From: a virus
Strand: one strand, 5' to 3'
DNA: 29,674 bases
IMG/VR virus record: IMGVR_UViG_3300050025_000048
Span: 1-29,674 of that record
Numbering within the stretch: position 1 is the stretch's first letter; every line of letters begins with the position of its first letter. The position numbers and the translations under genes were made by a program. Of the stretch, positions 1-7,641 are shown one piece after another. The notes under the pieces are model-generated. The model saw nothing but the letters and a program-made list of their open reading frames with translations. It was not told the origin of the DNA and ran no database searches.

Positions 1-29
1 TTATTGTTCGTAACAACGACGCTGTGCAT
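1..29 (-). CDS. Start of a leftward gene cut by the window edge
   Basis: Only the first nine codons are inside the window, reading MHSVVVTNN. The ATG is preceded by AAAGGAG with a seven-base spacer, the same arrangement as the other genes of this operon, so the start is credible. It follows the decoration protein gene by 21 bases and belongs to the head operon. In many tailed phages the next gene is a head-completion or tail protein, but nothing here identifies it. Confidence 0.6.
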
Positions 30-50
30 TGTTTATCTCCTTTTATGAGA

Positions 51-482
51 TTATCGGTCGCTCAACCTAATGAGCACCTTGGTTTGAGTTACCGTACCTG
101 ACACGTCGCCAATGGCCAGACCTACGGACTTGCCTGCCGCCGGAGTTCCAGCTGCGCCAGAACCATTGCCGCCGCCGTTGGTTACGATCAATGCTCCCGG
201 TGTCGTATAAGTTGCCGATGCTACGTTCACATCAGCAATGCCGGCAATCTGAATCCTGCCAATCCCGCCGGTTGCAATGCCACCCGGCTCGCAGCATACG
301 CCGAGAATGGCTATGCTATCGGCTTGCGACTGCTTGCCGACAAGATAAGGCTGACCGGCAACTTCGGTAGCGCCTGTAATGGTAACAATGTCGCCATAGT
401 TGATCGCGCCGGAAGCGATAATGTTCATAGTCATTCCGTCGTCGATAGTTGTTTTCTGTCCTACAATGTTCTTGAATTGCAT
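51..482 (-). CDS. Probable capsid decoration (DUF2190-like) protein
   Basis: The protein has 143 residues, rich in Gly, Ala, Thr and Val, with the alternating pattern of a small beta-sandwich. The segment GDIVTITGATEVAGQPYLVG followed by an 'AILGVCCEPGGIATGGIGRIQIAGIA'-type stretch resembles DUF2190-type head decoration proteins, which bind the outside of the expanded HK97-type capsid. The gene lies 12 bases downstream of the major capsid gene, the usual place for a decoration protein. The ATG has AAGGAGG seven bases upstream. There is no signal peptide or membrane segment. The assignment rests on position and composition; another small virion protein is possible. Confidence 0.6.
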   Translation of the reverse strand: MQFKNIVGQKTTIDDGMTMNIIASGAINYGDIVTITGATEVAGQPYLVGKQSQADSIAILGVCCEPGGIATGGIGRIQIAGIADVNVASATYTTPGALIVTNGGGNGSGAAGTPAAGKSVGLAIGDVSGTVTQTKVLIRLSDR

Positions 483-494
483 TGTCAGTCCTCC

Positions 495-1508
495 TTAGAT
501 GTTCTCGTAGTTCAGACCGCGAATCTGCGAGTTTGCCTTTGGCTTGACACCGACCAGTTCAGCAACCGTTACGACGGCGCCGACGTAGCCAAGCTGCATA
601 TTCGGGATAGTTGACTGGAATCCCGTAAATGCCATTGCCGCTGCCTCATGGATATGGAGAGACAGGTAGTTTGAATTGACCAGATAGCAGTAGCCTTCCG
701 GACAATAGGGGTCGCCGTAAATAGGAACGCCGGCAACCATAAGAGCCCTGAACCCTGACTCGACACCGCCGAGAGAGAATCCGGACCTTACATCATATCG
801 CTCCTGCGAGAGGAAGTCCTCTGCTAGACGCGTCCATGTGCCGAAGCCCATGAGACCGAATGTCGGAGCCTCACCGCACGCCTTGACGAGCTGGTTGATA
901 TAGACCAGCAGGAGAGCACGCGTCGGGTTTACCGTCGGGGAGTTCGCCGTATATGACGACTTCCAGAATGTGTTGCTTGACCTGGCGATATTCGCATAGG
1001 TCCCTACGTTGGTTGAATCGTCAATATATGCCGGCAAGCCGATGAAGGCCGACGTATTTGATGTGTTGTTATAGAGAGCGGTCGCCCATGCGTCCTTGGC
1101 AACGGCCTCCACGTCGTTCATTCTTGCTTCGATTAGAGGGATAACATCATGTCCGAGCTGGACAATGCCCTCCATTCCCAAAAACGGGACAGGGATAATG
1201 CTGAGTTTCAGGTCATACTGCGCGTCGAGAGCGCCGGTAAGAGCTGCCGGTTGTGAGAATGCTCCCGAGTAGTCCGACCACTGATGGTTCACGAATGACG
1301 AACCCTGAACCGGCTGGTTGATTGAATCAATACCACCGGAAGCAGTGTTGGCATTGGCGAGAACAGAAGCTACCAATGGGCAGGACTTGTACAACTGTAC
1401 GATCATCTTGGGTATAAATCCGCGTCTGGTAACTGCCGTCAATTCGGTCTGTACGTTGCCAGCTCCAGGAATTACACCTGTGCCGAGAGTTGTTACATAA
1501 GCTGCCAT
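495..1508 (-). CDS. Major capsid protein (HK97-fold type)
   Basis: The protein has 337 residues, a normal size for an HK97-fold coat protein that uses a separate scaffold. It opens with a Thr/Gly-rich arm, followed by a segment with RRGFIPKMIVQLYKSCPLVAS (long first helix region) and then Gly/Ala-rich sheet regions. The VEAVAKDAWATALYN segment near residues 130-145 fits the long spine helix. The order scaffold-like gene, one virion gene, this gene, decoration gene is typical for the coat position. AAAGGAG precedes the ATG with a six-base spacer. No protease or delta domain is visible. Coat identity is inferred mainly from size, composition and synteny. Confidence 0.82.
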   Translation of the reverse strand: MAAYVTTLGTGVIPGAGNVQTELTAVTRRGFIPKMIVQLYKSCPLVASVLANANTASGGIDSINQPVQGSSFVNHQWSDYSGAFSQPAALTGALDAQYDLKLSIIPVPFLGMEGIVQLGHDVIPLIEARMNDVEAVAKDAWATALYNNTSNTSAFIGLPAYIDDSTNVGTYANIARSSNTFWKSSYTANSPTVNPTRALLLVYINQLVKACGEAPTFGLMGFGTWTRLAEDFLSQERYDVRSGFSLGGVESGFRALMVAGVPIYGDPYCPEGYCYLVNSNYLSLHIHEAAAMAFTGFQSTIPNMQLGYVGAVVTVAELVGVKPKANSQIRGLNYENI

Positions 1509-1531
1509 ACTGTTTCTCCTTTCTTTTTAAT

Positions 1532-2098
1532 TTAGGTTAATAGTGAAAAATATCCAGGGAATGTCATGTCATAGAACACGGCATTAGGAACTACCGTGCC
1601 GTCGCTCAATGGCGTTGTGCCGCCAACAAAGTTTCCTGTCCCTGTAGGGTTGATTGTTAAATACGCTATAACGCAATATGCTACGTTAGGCGTAGGCATG
1701 ACAATGCCAGCCTGCGAAGATGCCTGAGTTCCAGCAGCAAACTGAGCTGCGCCGGAAGCATCCATCATAAGCCAAATTCCATTCCAGTTTCCGTTTGTCA
1801 CATTGCATGTCGTGTCCAGCGTCCAGAAGTTATCTGCGCCCGCCTTGGTGTATGCTTTTCCCTTAATGGTATATTGCACCGCGTTTACGGTCTTTGCCTT
1901 TTGCGTCGTTGTAGCGATAGCGGAGCCGGCCACGGAGAAGCACATAGAGTTAAGCGCCTGCATGATCGTGTTGAAGAGCTGCCCCATTTGGATAGAGTGG
2001 GCTGCCGGTGAATTGTCATTCACTCTGCCAAGATTCGCCGTTGATTCTAGGGGCGGCTGGTAAATTGTTACAGGCAATACTGGTTGGACGTATGCCAT
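1532..2098 (-). CDS. Virion-associated protein of unknown function
   Basis: The protein has 188 residues without charged clusters and is rich in Thr, Ala, Asn and Gly, as beta-structured virion proteins often are. Residues 30-60 (SIQMGQLFNTIMQALNSMCF) form the only obvious helix. It lies between the scaffold-like and coat genes and has AAGGAGG four bases before the ATG. I do not recognise the family. The composition and the head-operon position suggest a minor capsid or fibre-like component; a second decoration protein is an alternative. Confidence 0.6.
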   Translation of the reverse strand: MAYVQPVLPVTIYQPPLESTANLGRVNDNSPAAHSIQMGQLFNTIMQALNSMCFSVAGSAIATTTQKAKTVNAVQYTIKGKAYTKAGADNFWTLDTTCNVTNGNWNGIWLMMDASGAAQFAAGTQASSQAGIVMPTPNVAYCVIAYLTINPTGTGNFVGGTTPLSDGTVVPNAVFYDMTFPGYFSLLT

Positions 2099-2107
2099 AG
2101 GACCTCC

Positions 2108-2605
2108 TTATCTGCGACCTCTGAGTTCATCGACGGCCGCGTGTGCTTCGTTCCTTGCCCATTCAGTTGGATTTTCAAGTAGAGCTTTTTCAGTAGGCAT
2201 CTTCAACTGAACATACGAACTGCCATCAACCGTTGGAGTTGCTACCCTGCTGTTCATCTGCATTACTTCGGCTGCAGTCTTATGATCGCCTATTTTCTTC
2301 TCGATCATAATTTTCTCAACCTTCTCAATCCCCGCATCGTCAAGGCCAAATTCCCTCTTGACGGATTCGCGCTGCTTGTTTATTCCGGCAAGAATGGCAT
2401 CTTTTTCGTTTTGGGCTTTGAGAGCTGCAAGTTCCTTCTCCAATGGCGCTACTCGTTCCATGACTCGGGCTTCGGCATCGACCTCTGGTATGGGCAGATT
2501 AGGCTCAACTTCCTTAACAAGTTTCAGCTGCCTGTCCCTTGTTTTCGGATTGCCCAGTGTTTTTCTGAACATCTTAACTAATTCTTCATCGGTTCCGTCA
2601 GCCAT
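2108..2605 (-). CDS. Probable scaffolding protein
   Basis: The protein has 165 residues, is strongly charged and has a central predicted coiled coil (about residues 40-110: EARVMERVAPLEKELAALKA followed by Lys/Glu-rich helices). The C-terminal part is basic (WARNEAHAAVDELRGRR). Small, highly helical, charged proteins encoded just upstream of the coat gene are normally scaffolds, whose basic tail docks onto coat protein during prohead assembly. The ATG has AAAGGAGG seven bases upstream. No protease motif is seen, so a separate scaffold that is released intact is the simplest reading. The call is inferred from architecture and position. Confidence 0.65.
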   Translation of the reverse strand: MADGTDEELVKMFRKTLGNPKTRDRQLKLVKEVEPNLPIPEVDAEARVMERVAPLEKELAALKAQNEKDAILAGINKQRESVKREFGLDDAGIEKVEKIMIEKKIGDHKTAAEVMQMNSRVATPTVDGSSYVQLKMPTEKALLENPTEWARNEAHAAVDELRGRR

Positions 2606-2617
2606 GACGAACCTCCT

Positions 2618-2785
2618 TTATTTGGGTTTTTTGATTGCCAGCGCATCGCGCTTCTTGATATCTTTGCCTCCAGCCATTGCCGCGATCTCGGGGATTTCGG
2701 GTGGCTTTCCTGTTACTTTCGAGCTGTTGTTCCTCTTGAATCCTACTGCGTTCACTCTCGGGAAAAATAATTCTTTGCCTGCCAT
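2618..2785 (-). CDS. Small basic protein, 55 residues, unknown
   Basis: This is a short gene with AAAGGAG seven bases before its ATG and tight spacing on both sides (12 and 15 bases), so it is very likely translated. The product begins MAGKELFFPRVNAVGFKRNN and ends in a Lys-rich tail (KDIKKRDALAIKKPK). It has no Cys, no membrane segment and no recognised fold. In the head operon it may be a small capsid-associated or DNA-contacting component, but that is only inference from its charge. Confidence 0.6.
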   Translation of the reverse strand: MAGKELFFPRVNAVGFKRNNSSKVTGKPPEIPEIAAMAGGKDIKKRDALAIKKPK

Positions 2786-2800
2786 AGCTGTCTCCTTTCT

Positions 2801-3055
2801 TTATTCGTGTTTTGCTTTTGACATTATGCTCGCCGCACTCATTACGGCCATAAGTATAGGGTTGTTATTCTCTGTGTCCTTTGGCTTTACCGTACTTCTG
2901 TCGACCGCATTGAATCCCGGCCACTTGTCCTTTGCCGGTTTAAGCCCGACCCTGAACTGGTTGTCCATTTGCGTACGGACCACAACATCGGCCTTCTGTA
3001 CCGCATCCGTACCTTGTTCACATACATGATCGAACATGCAAACTTTTTTCTTCAT
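2801..3055 (-). CDS. Small virion-operon protein, 84 residues, unknown
   Basis: The start is taken at the ATG ending at 3055 because AAAGGAG lies seven bases upstream; a longer frame exists but would overlap the preceding gene by 100 bases. The stop codon of the upstream gene and this ATG share one base (TAATG), so translation is probably coupled. The product begins MKKKVCMFDHVCEQGTDAVQ, has two early Cys residues, a central DKWPGFNAVDRS segment and a short hydrophobic helix near the end (PILMAVMSAASIM). I do not recognise the family. Confidence 0.6.
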   Translation of the reverse strand: MKKKVCMFDHVCEQGTDAVQKADVVVRTQMDNQFRVGLKPAKDKWPGFNAVDRSTVKPKDTENNNPILMAVMSAASIMSKAKHE

Positions 3056-3738
3056 TACAAACTCCTTTCCACAAAACCAAGCTGGTATGAAGCTGCCGGG
3101 CTTGTAGTGGCCATTGAGGGACCCCAAGTATAGAGAGCCCAAAAGAATCCAGGCCAAATGATCACTGGCGGCGCTGCGAACATCTGCGCTATTGAGTTTG
3201 TTCCGCTGTCCTGCGATTGAGACATCCCCTGCTCTACGGAGCCGAAATTCAGGGTGTACATATCGCCTACTACCGGAATTGCGTTCCTGAAAATGCCCTT
3301 GCCAAGAAATCTTACGTTCGCTCCTGCGGCCGCTGCTGTTATGGCCCCGAAGTAGATTACTGCAGCCGAAGCTGTGAACGTCGCAAGTGACATGTCAGGA
3401 CGGTTAACAACGGCTGCTACGGTCCCGCCGGAAGTATATCTGTTCGTTGTATCGCCGTACATCGCCCAACGCCATGATGTTAAAGAGGCTCCGCCTACCG
3501 TCATAAAGAGTGTAAGGAAGTCGAGATATATCTTGTTCGTGCCGTTATTGAAAATCGTCATTGTCGGAGTGGTAGCAACGTAGCCGGTCTGAGTTACCCC
3601 GCCGGTGTTTATACCAGTTCCGTCTGCCGAATTTGTTGAATCAGACGTCACGAAGTACGTTCCCTCATCAGCGAACACATGGGACTTTAACCACAACTGC
3701 TGCGTAACTACAGCTGTTCTGCTGAGTGCCTGTACCAT
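3055..3738 (-). CDS. Virion structural protein of unknown function
   Basis: The protein has 227 residues, is beta-rich, and is dominated by Thr, Ala, Gly and aromatic residues. It starts MVQALSRTAVVTQQLWLKSH and has almost no Lys in the body. The composition resembles phage head or fibre proteins rather than enzymes. AAAGGAGG lies five bases before the ATG. It overlaps the next gene by one base. No catalytic motif, signal peptide or true membrane helix is apparent; the hydrophobic stretch IYLDFLTLFMTV is short and likely a buried strand. The function is unknown. Confidence 0.6.
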   Translation of the reverse strand: MVQALSRTAVVTQQLWLKSHVFADEGTYFVTSDSTNSADGTGINTGGVTQTGYVATTPTMTIFNNGTNKIYLDFLTLFMTVGGASLTSWRWAMYGDTTNRYTSGGTVAAVVNRPDMSLATFTASAAVIYFGAITAAAAGANVRFLGKGIFRNAIPVVGDMYTLNFGSVEQGMSQSQDSGTNSIAQMFAAPPVIIWPGFFWALYTWGPSMATTSPAASYQLGFVERSL

Positions 3739-3752
3739 TTATCCTCCTTTCC

Positions 3753-4130
3753 CTACATTCCCGGCGGTGCGCCTGCCGGCTTTCCGCCTGGTTTACTTTG
3801 CTGCATAATTTTTTTATAATCATCCGGCAAGCCCGCCATTGCATCAGCGACCTGTGCCGGTACTATCTCCTCCGATTTGTTGCCGGAGAATTTCTTTGCA
3901 AGCGTAGCAAGGGCTTTTAATACTGCCTGACCTTCTTCGCTTTGAGAGCCGAAGGAAGAAAGGGATTGTTCGAGCATAGAGATAGCGACGTGGATATTAG
4001 ACTTTGCTACCTCTGCGTCTCCCTTTGGTTCCTGCGGTTCTCCTTGAGGAGTAGCCTGCGGAGCTGGCATCGGAGGACTTCCCGCTCCTGGCACTGGTGT
4101 TGACGCCGGCATTGCATCTTGATCTGGCAT
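3753..4130 (-). CDS. Pro-rich small virion-operon protein
   Basis: The protein has 125 residues. The first 40 are disordered and Pro-rich (MPDQDAMPASTPVPGAGSPP onward), the middle is a helical region (about 45-85, IHVAISMLEQSLSSF...), and the tail is again Gly/Pro/Lys-rich (KPGGKPAGAPPGM). Such a helix flanked by disordered arms is common in small head-assembly proteins encoded between portal and scaffold. AAAGGAG precedes the ATG by seven bases, and a strong stem-loop (4152-4191) lies just upstream of that site. No enzyme motif is seen. Confidence 0.6.
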   Translation of the reverse strand: MPDQDAMPASTPVPGAGSPPMPAPQATPQGEPQEPKGDAEVAKSNIHVAISMLEQSLSSFGSQSEEGQAVLKALATLAKKFSGNKSEEIVPAQVADAMAGLPDDYKKIMQQSKPGGKPAGAPPGM

Positions 4131-4151
4131 GTCGGTTCTCCTTTCGTTAGT

Positions 4152-4191
4152 GGATGAGGGGCAGACGCGGCTTGTATCTGCCCCTTCATCC
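4152..4191 (-). promoter_or_regulatory. Strong stem-loop between two head genes
   Basis: Bases 4152-4165 and 4177-4191 are complementary over 14 base pairs with one bulged base; the loop has 11 bases. In the leftward transcript it falls after the stop of the 14-residue peptide gene and just before the ribosome binding site of the gene at 3753-4130. There is no U-run after it, so it is not a standard terminator. It may be an RNA processing or stability element that sets the ratio of portal to downstream messages. Confidence 0.6.
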
Positions 4192-4199
4192 GAAATTAC

Positions 4200-4244
4200 T
4201 TACCGTTTCTTGCTGCGCTTGCCGCCACGTTTCTTTCTCGCCAT
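4200..4244 (-). CDS. Very short, highly basic peptide (14 residues)
   Basis: The frame reads MARKKRGGKRSKKR and is preceded by a long, near-perfect ribosome binding site (GGAGGTGA) eight bases before the ATG. Ten of its 14 residues are Lys or Arg. It stands alone between the portal gene and the strong stem-loop at 4152-4191. The signal is better than that of many larger genes here, so translation is plausible. By analogy with small basic virion peptides it could bind packaged DNA, or act as a leader peptide. Both are inference. Confidence 0.5.
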   Translation of the reverse strand: MARKKRGGKRSKKR

Positions 4245-4305
4245 GGATGTTGTCACCTCCTCTCGCTCTTGTAAGCCAGCTGTGTTCCCCGACCTACAAT
4301 TATTA

Positions 4306-6012
4306 TCAGCCTTTGGCCGGTTTAGCGGTCATTTTCTTGAGCTTTTCGAGCATTTGAAGCATGTTTTGCTCGTTTATCTCGTTCACTATTCCGGCAATGG
4401 CATTCAGTTTGTTGTTTTCTTCCTCGCGTTTATGGAGTTTAGACTTCATATAAGCGCTGTTCTGGAACCTCATCATATCGATAAGGTCCTCTTTATCGAT
4501 AGCCCCGGCCTTAAATGCCTGCTCCGCTTTGTCCATTTGCTGGTCTATGAATATCGGAGAGCTGGAATGGGAGTCAACTTTGACGGCAGATCGGCTTGAA
4601 AGCATCTTGGCGGTGAATTTATACCCCTTTGGCTCGTCCAATTCGTAGTGGGTGGGGTCATATTTACGCATAAAGGCAAGTATCAAAGAGCCCACTTTTT
4701 CGACTGAATCTTCCAAAATAGCGGCCTTTTTCTTCACTCTGGAGCTTCCAACCCTTACCAAAAGGTCTGCGTGTGAGGTCGCGCGAACTCCCTTCTCGCC
4801 TTTTCCCTGCATCAACTCCCTGATTCCCGATACTTCGTCGAACATTGTCTCTATCATTTTGAGCTCGGAAAAGAGGTCGCCGGCCTGCGCCTGGAATAAA
4901 TTGAGGATATTGCCCGAAGGAATATCGGTTGCAATCCTGTCCCCAGGGTTTTCCAGCCATTTTTCTTCCACCACGCCTGACATTCCTATGCCGGCAAGAG
5001 GCGGGTCGGCTATTTTTGCCAGTACCCTGCGTATCTCCTGCACCCTTGTATTCATCCATTCCTGGAGCGGGATAAGGTGCATCAGCTCGGTCTTACCCCA
5101 AAAGTAATTCGCTATCATGTTCGGGGTTATTTTGATCAGGGGGAGCTCGTTCGGGACAAAAGTGTTCTCCATAGCATCGAAGAACGTAACCTTGCCATCG
5201 GCCATGAGGACCATTCGATAGTCTTGCGCGTCATCGTCATAGACCATAAGCTCATGGCAAACGAGCACTTTCTCGTTTATCTTTGGGTTCATGTCATACG
5301 TTGCGGTCACGTTTGACATTTGCCCCTGTACTCCGCCAGTTTGGGGATTGGTAGCGGTAACAATGAGCTTCGCTACCGGCAGCGGAAGGGTATCTCCGCC
5401 GGTCTCTACCTCGCTGAATCCGCCCCCTATTGCGTTCATTATGCGTGTCTTTTCTTCCTCTCCGAACTTCTCTATCCTTCGTTTGAACTCAGACTCTCCC
5501 ATGTAGAACTCATGGCATACGCACTCTTGATTATCGAGCATAGGCACATCTTCACGAAGCACGCCGACAAGTTGAGGCTCGACAAGATAAGCCCCAAAAC
5601 GCGCATTCTCATACGGGACGAGCTTTATGAACATGGTCGAATATACCAGCGCCCAATTCAATGCTTCGTTAAAGAGAATGTCGAGATTGCTGTCATGCCA
5701 ATTCTCTACCACTTTCGGAAGTATTACCTGGGCCTTGCGCTGTTCTGTGATGGGGTCCTGGCTATCTGAATCAACGGATGTTTCTATGACAAAAGCTGTG
5801 GTTTCGCCTGAAAAAAGGAATGAGGAGAGAAGGTCGATGTGGGCATAAAGTTTATTGTAATCAACCGCTTGAGGGAGTGATTGATTGCCATACAGGTAGT
5901 AGTTCTTGAGGACGGAATAGAGGTTCTTGCGATCTTCTCGCGAAGCGAAACATCGCGTGATAAGGTCAACGTAAAATGCTTCTCTTTCGTTAGGCTCTTT
6001 GGGAATTTTCAC
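4306..6012 (-). CDS. Portal protein
   Basis: The protein has 568 residues, within the usual range for portals that form the dodecameric ring at the capsid vertex through which DNA enters and leaves. Features seen are an N-terminal helical region, an internal PNELPLIKITPNM segment, a wing/stem-like stretch around WGKTELMHLIPLQEWMNTRV, then LMQGKGEKGVRATSHADLLV (tunnel-loop-like region) and a long helical charged C-terminus (KLHKREEENNKLNAIAGIV). The start is a GTG with a weak ribosome binding site that overlaps the zinc-ribbon gene by 23 bases, so translation is probably coupled. Synteny with TerL supports the call. Confidence 0.85.
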   Translation of the reverse strand: MKIPKEPNEREAFYVDLITRCFASREDRKNLYSVLKNYYLYGNQSLPQAVDYNKLYAHIDLLSSFLFSGETTAFVIETSVDSDSQDPITEQRKAQVILPKVVENWHDSNLDILFNEALNWALVYSTMFIKLVPYENARFGAYLVEPQLVGVLREDVPMLDNQECVCHEFYMGESEFKRRIEKFGEEEKTRIMNAIGGGFSEVETGGDTLPLPVAKLIVTATNPQTGGVQGQMSNVTATYDMNPKINEKVLVCHELMVYDDDAQDYRMVLMADGKVTFFDAMENTFVPNELPLIKITPNMIANYFWGKTELMHLIPLQEWMNTRVQEIRRVLAKIADPPLAGIGMSGVVEEKWLENPGDRIATDIPSGNILNLFQAQAGDLFSELKMIETMFDEVSGIRELMQGKGEKGVRATSHADLLVRVGSSRVKKKAAILEDSVEKVGSLILAFMRKYDPTHYELDEPKGYKFTAKMLSSRSAVKVDSHSSSPIFIDQQMDKAEQAFKAGAIDKEDLIDMMRFQNSAYMKSKLHKREEENNKLNAIAGIVNEINEQNMLQMLEKLKKMTAKPAKG

Positions 6013-6394
6013 TCTTTATGTCCCGGGTGTCATATATTTTGGTGACCTTTCCTATCTGGCTAAGTACTTTCCGTGTCTCGTCAACCTTCACTCCGCCGAA
6101 CATTGAAGGGTTGCTTGCGAGTACCTTGGCGAACTCTTTTTTATCGCCCCATAAACTTTTTGTGTCGCGTGTATGTTTTGTGTTCTCGTTATTAGAATAA
6201 TCTTTAAGGCCGGTTGACGCGACAAGAGCAGCAATGTTCCTGTCCTTGAATTTTGTCATATCGCCTTTGAGCTGGATTGGTGTTCTGAATTGTCTTTTGA
6301 GATTTGGTTCTGTGGCCCCGCATTTGGGGCATACTGGAAGGGTGTGTTCTACTTCTCCGCAACGGATACAAAGATATTCTTTCATTACCGGCAT
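5990..6394 (-). CDS. Zinc-ribbon protein upstream of portal
   Basis: The chosen start (MPVMKEYLCIRCGEV) has AGGAGG five bases upstream; an earlier in-frame codon lacks such a site. The product has 134 residues. Cys pairs CIRC (residues 9-12) and CPKC (about 22-25) form a compact four-Cys zinc ribbon. The rest is basic and helical (KFKDRNIAALVAS, GDKKEFAKVLASN). Its 3' end overlaps the portal start by 23 bases. It may bind nucleic acid or act in head assembly; the family is not recognised beyond the ribbon. Confidence 0.65.
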   Translation of the reverse strand: MPVMKEYLCIRCGEVEHTLPVCPKCGATEPNLKRQFRTPIQLKGDMTKFKDRNIAALVASTGLKDYSNNENTKHTRDTKSLWGDKKEFAKVLASNPSMFGGVKVDETRKVLSQIGKVTKIYDTRDIKSENSQRA

Positions 6395-6431
6395 ATACGC
6401 CTCCTGTGGTAAAAGTGACACACTAGTAGCG

Positions 6432-6461
6432 CATATACCATAAGATTCGTGGTACAGTCAA
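6432..6461 (-). promoter_or_regulatory. Possible promoter for zinc-ribbon and portal genes
   Basis: On the leftward strand TTGACT (6456-6461) is followed after 17-18 bases by GTATAT or TATATG (6432-6438). The -35 box is one base from consensus, while the -10 box is weaker. It lies about 40 bases before the zinc-ribbon start, immediately after the T-run at 6463-6469, so it could restart transcription of the portal-to-capsid genes. Confidence 0.4.
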
Positions 6462-6462
6462 T

Positions 6463-6488
6463 AAAAAAACGTGTACTATCTTTGTACG
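6463..6488 (-). terminator. Weak possible terminator
   Basis: In leftward direction a small stem (CGTAC/GTAC, with a seven-base loop) is followed two bases later by seven U residues. It lies directly after the stop codon of the 76-residue gene and before the possible promoter at 6432-6461. The stem is short, so it would be leaky at best. Confidence 0.3.
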
Positions 6489-6706
6489 GAGATATACTTC
6501 TTGATGTTATTCAGGCTAGAGGGGCGCAGAAGTTCGCCCCTCACCATGAGGAAGGAACGCCCAAGGTCGAGTGTGATGAGCTTTCCGCAGACGGTAATAT
6601 ACTTCCCGACCTTGACTGCAGGCGGCACGCGAGCATCTTTCCATTTGAGGTATATCTGTCCTGACGTGGGGCAGTTCAGGAGCGTCTGCCCTTTGAGTAT
6701 CGCCAT
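6476..6706 (-). CDS. Small protein, 76 residues, unknown
   Basis: The ATG start (MAILKGQTLLNCPTSGQIYL) has AAGG seven bases upstream. A TTG 48 bases earlier would give 92 residues but has no binding site. The sequence alternates hydrophobic and polar residues (KVGKYITVCGKLITLDLG, SFLMVRGELLRP), suggesting a small beta-barrel similar in style to an OB-fold. It has two Cys, far apart. No family is recognised. It is the last gene before the T-run, so it may end the first leftward transcription unit. Confidence 0.5.
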   Translation of the reverse strand: MAILKGQTLLNCPTSGQIYLKWKDARVPPAVKVGKYITVCGKLITLDLGRSFLMVRGELLRPSSLNNIKKYISVQR

Positions 6707-6746
6707 GACGTAACCTTGTACGATCAGTATGCTTGTTGCGTTCTTG

Positions 6747-6929
6747 TTAAGCAATTTTCAAAGCAATCGCTACGCGCTCGACTGTAAGCTCTCTCATTGC
6801 CGGCGTTTCGCCCCTGCGAAGCCGCAGCGCAATCTGGCGGTTAATCCCGAGCTTGTCGATCTCAACCCACTTCATAACTTTGATCTTCCTGCCGATCTTC
6901 CTGATGAGCCGTTCCATTTCTCTCGTCAT
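6747..6929 (-). CDS. Small helix-turn-helix protein
   Basis: The protein has 60 residues and is very basic. The second half reads like an HTH of the Cro/C1 type: INRQIALRLRRGETPAMREL followed by TVERVAIALKI, with the usual turn and a closing helix. AAAGGAG lies ten bases before the ATG, and the start overlaps the previous stop in an ATGA. It may be a small DNA-binding regulator or a packaging accessory protein. Being inside the late operon argues against a main lysogeny repressor. Confidence 0.55.
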   Translation of the reverse strand: MTREMERLIRKIGRKIKVMKWVEIDKLGINRQIALRLRRGETPAMRELTVERVAIALKIA

Positions 6930-7285
6930 TGTGATATTTCTCCTTTCTTCTTGGTAAAGTCAAACAGATTCGTAGGCGGTTGTCCTTGGGGCTGTTGTGG
7001 TACTAATTGGGCCGTTACAAGGTTAGACGTTACGTTCACCCATTCAAGATAATAGCTGTTCCTCTCGGACAGTACGGCTATCATTCTATCTTCGGGCAAT
7101 TCGCTAAAGTCTCCCACCATCGTCCCGACCGTAACAAGGTTTATTCCTTGAGGGCCAGGAAGCGGCAAGTCTTTCATGCTGACGGCATCTTTAAGCCCCG
7201 TAACCTTTCCATCGGTGTACATAGGGAGCCCGGCGAATATACCGAACTTTGTAAATACCGCGATCTTGTTATTTTCTGGTATCAT
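6926..7285 (-). CDS. Unknown protein with Pro/Gln-rich tail
   Basis: The protein has 119 residues. The N-terminal 85 are compact and beta-rich (NKIAVFTKFGIFAGLPMYTD, INLVTVGTMVGDF), followed by a flexible Pro/Gln segment (QLVPQQPQGQPPTN) and a Lys-rich end. AAGGAGG lies five bases before the ATG. The start and stop overlap neighbouring genes by four bases (ATGA), so it is translated as part of a coupled set with 7282-7641 and 6747-6929. The family is not recognised. Confidence 0.55.
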   Translation of the reverse strand: MIPENNKIAVFTKFGIFAGLPMYTDGKVTGLKDAVSMKDLPLPGPQGINLVTVGTMVGDFSELPEDRMIAVLSERNSYYLEWVNVTSNLVTAQLVPQQPQGQPPTNLFDFTKKKGEISQ

Positions 7286-7641
7286 TTTTCCTCCTTTTTA
7301 ATTTTTACAATTTTGTCGGCGGTGTTTTCTTCTTCGTACACTACTCCTAGATGTTCCATGAGAAGGTTGACTACCCTGCTTATCTCTACGCGCTTGCTAG
7401 GCGTAATATCAAGATAGTGCCGCGCACTTCTTAACGGATACATCTTTTCCGTATTGGCGGCAGTGTTTGCGATTGCTATTTCAAGGATTCTAACTTCATC
7501 TATCCGTCTTTCCTCCTCATGTCTTATTCTAAGATAAAGACCATCCTCGCAGATGTTCACATAGACAAACACGATGATGAACATGACTACAGTTACGACC
7601 CATCCGATGATAGAGCATACTGTTAAGGTTTCTAGTGTCAT
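7282..7641 (-). CDS. Single-span membrane protein with helical cytoplasmic domain
   Basis: The protein has 119 residues. Residues about 8-29 form one clear membrane helix (IIGWVVTVVMFIIVFVYV). The rest is a charged helical domain (RHEEERRIDEVRILEIAIAN) with a Lys/Glu-rich end. AAAGGA precedes the ATG by eight bases and the ATG overlaps the previous stop (ATGA). Such proteins in phage operons may serve in lysis control or at the host membrane; there is no motif to decide. Confidence 0.55.
   Translation of the reverse strand: MTLETLTVCSIIGWVVTVVMFIIVFVYVNICEDGLYLRIRHEEERRIDEVRILEIAIANTAANTEKMYPLRSARHYLDITPSKRVEISRVVNLLMEHLGVVYEEENTADKIVKIKKEEK

Noticed and set aside
2358-3029. Open rightward frame of 223 codons opposite the scaffold-region genes
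   Set aside because: It runs antisense to several genes with good ribosome binding sites, is Ser/Phe-rich with no domain, and has no binding site of its own.
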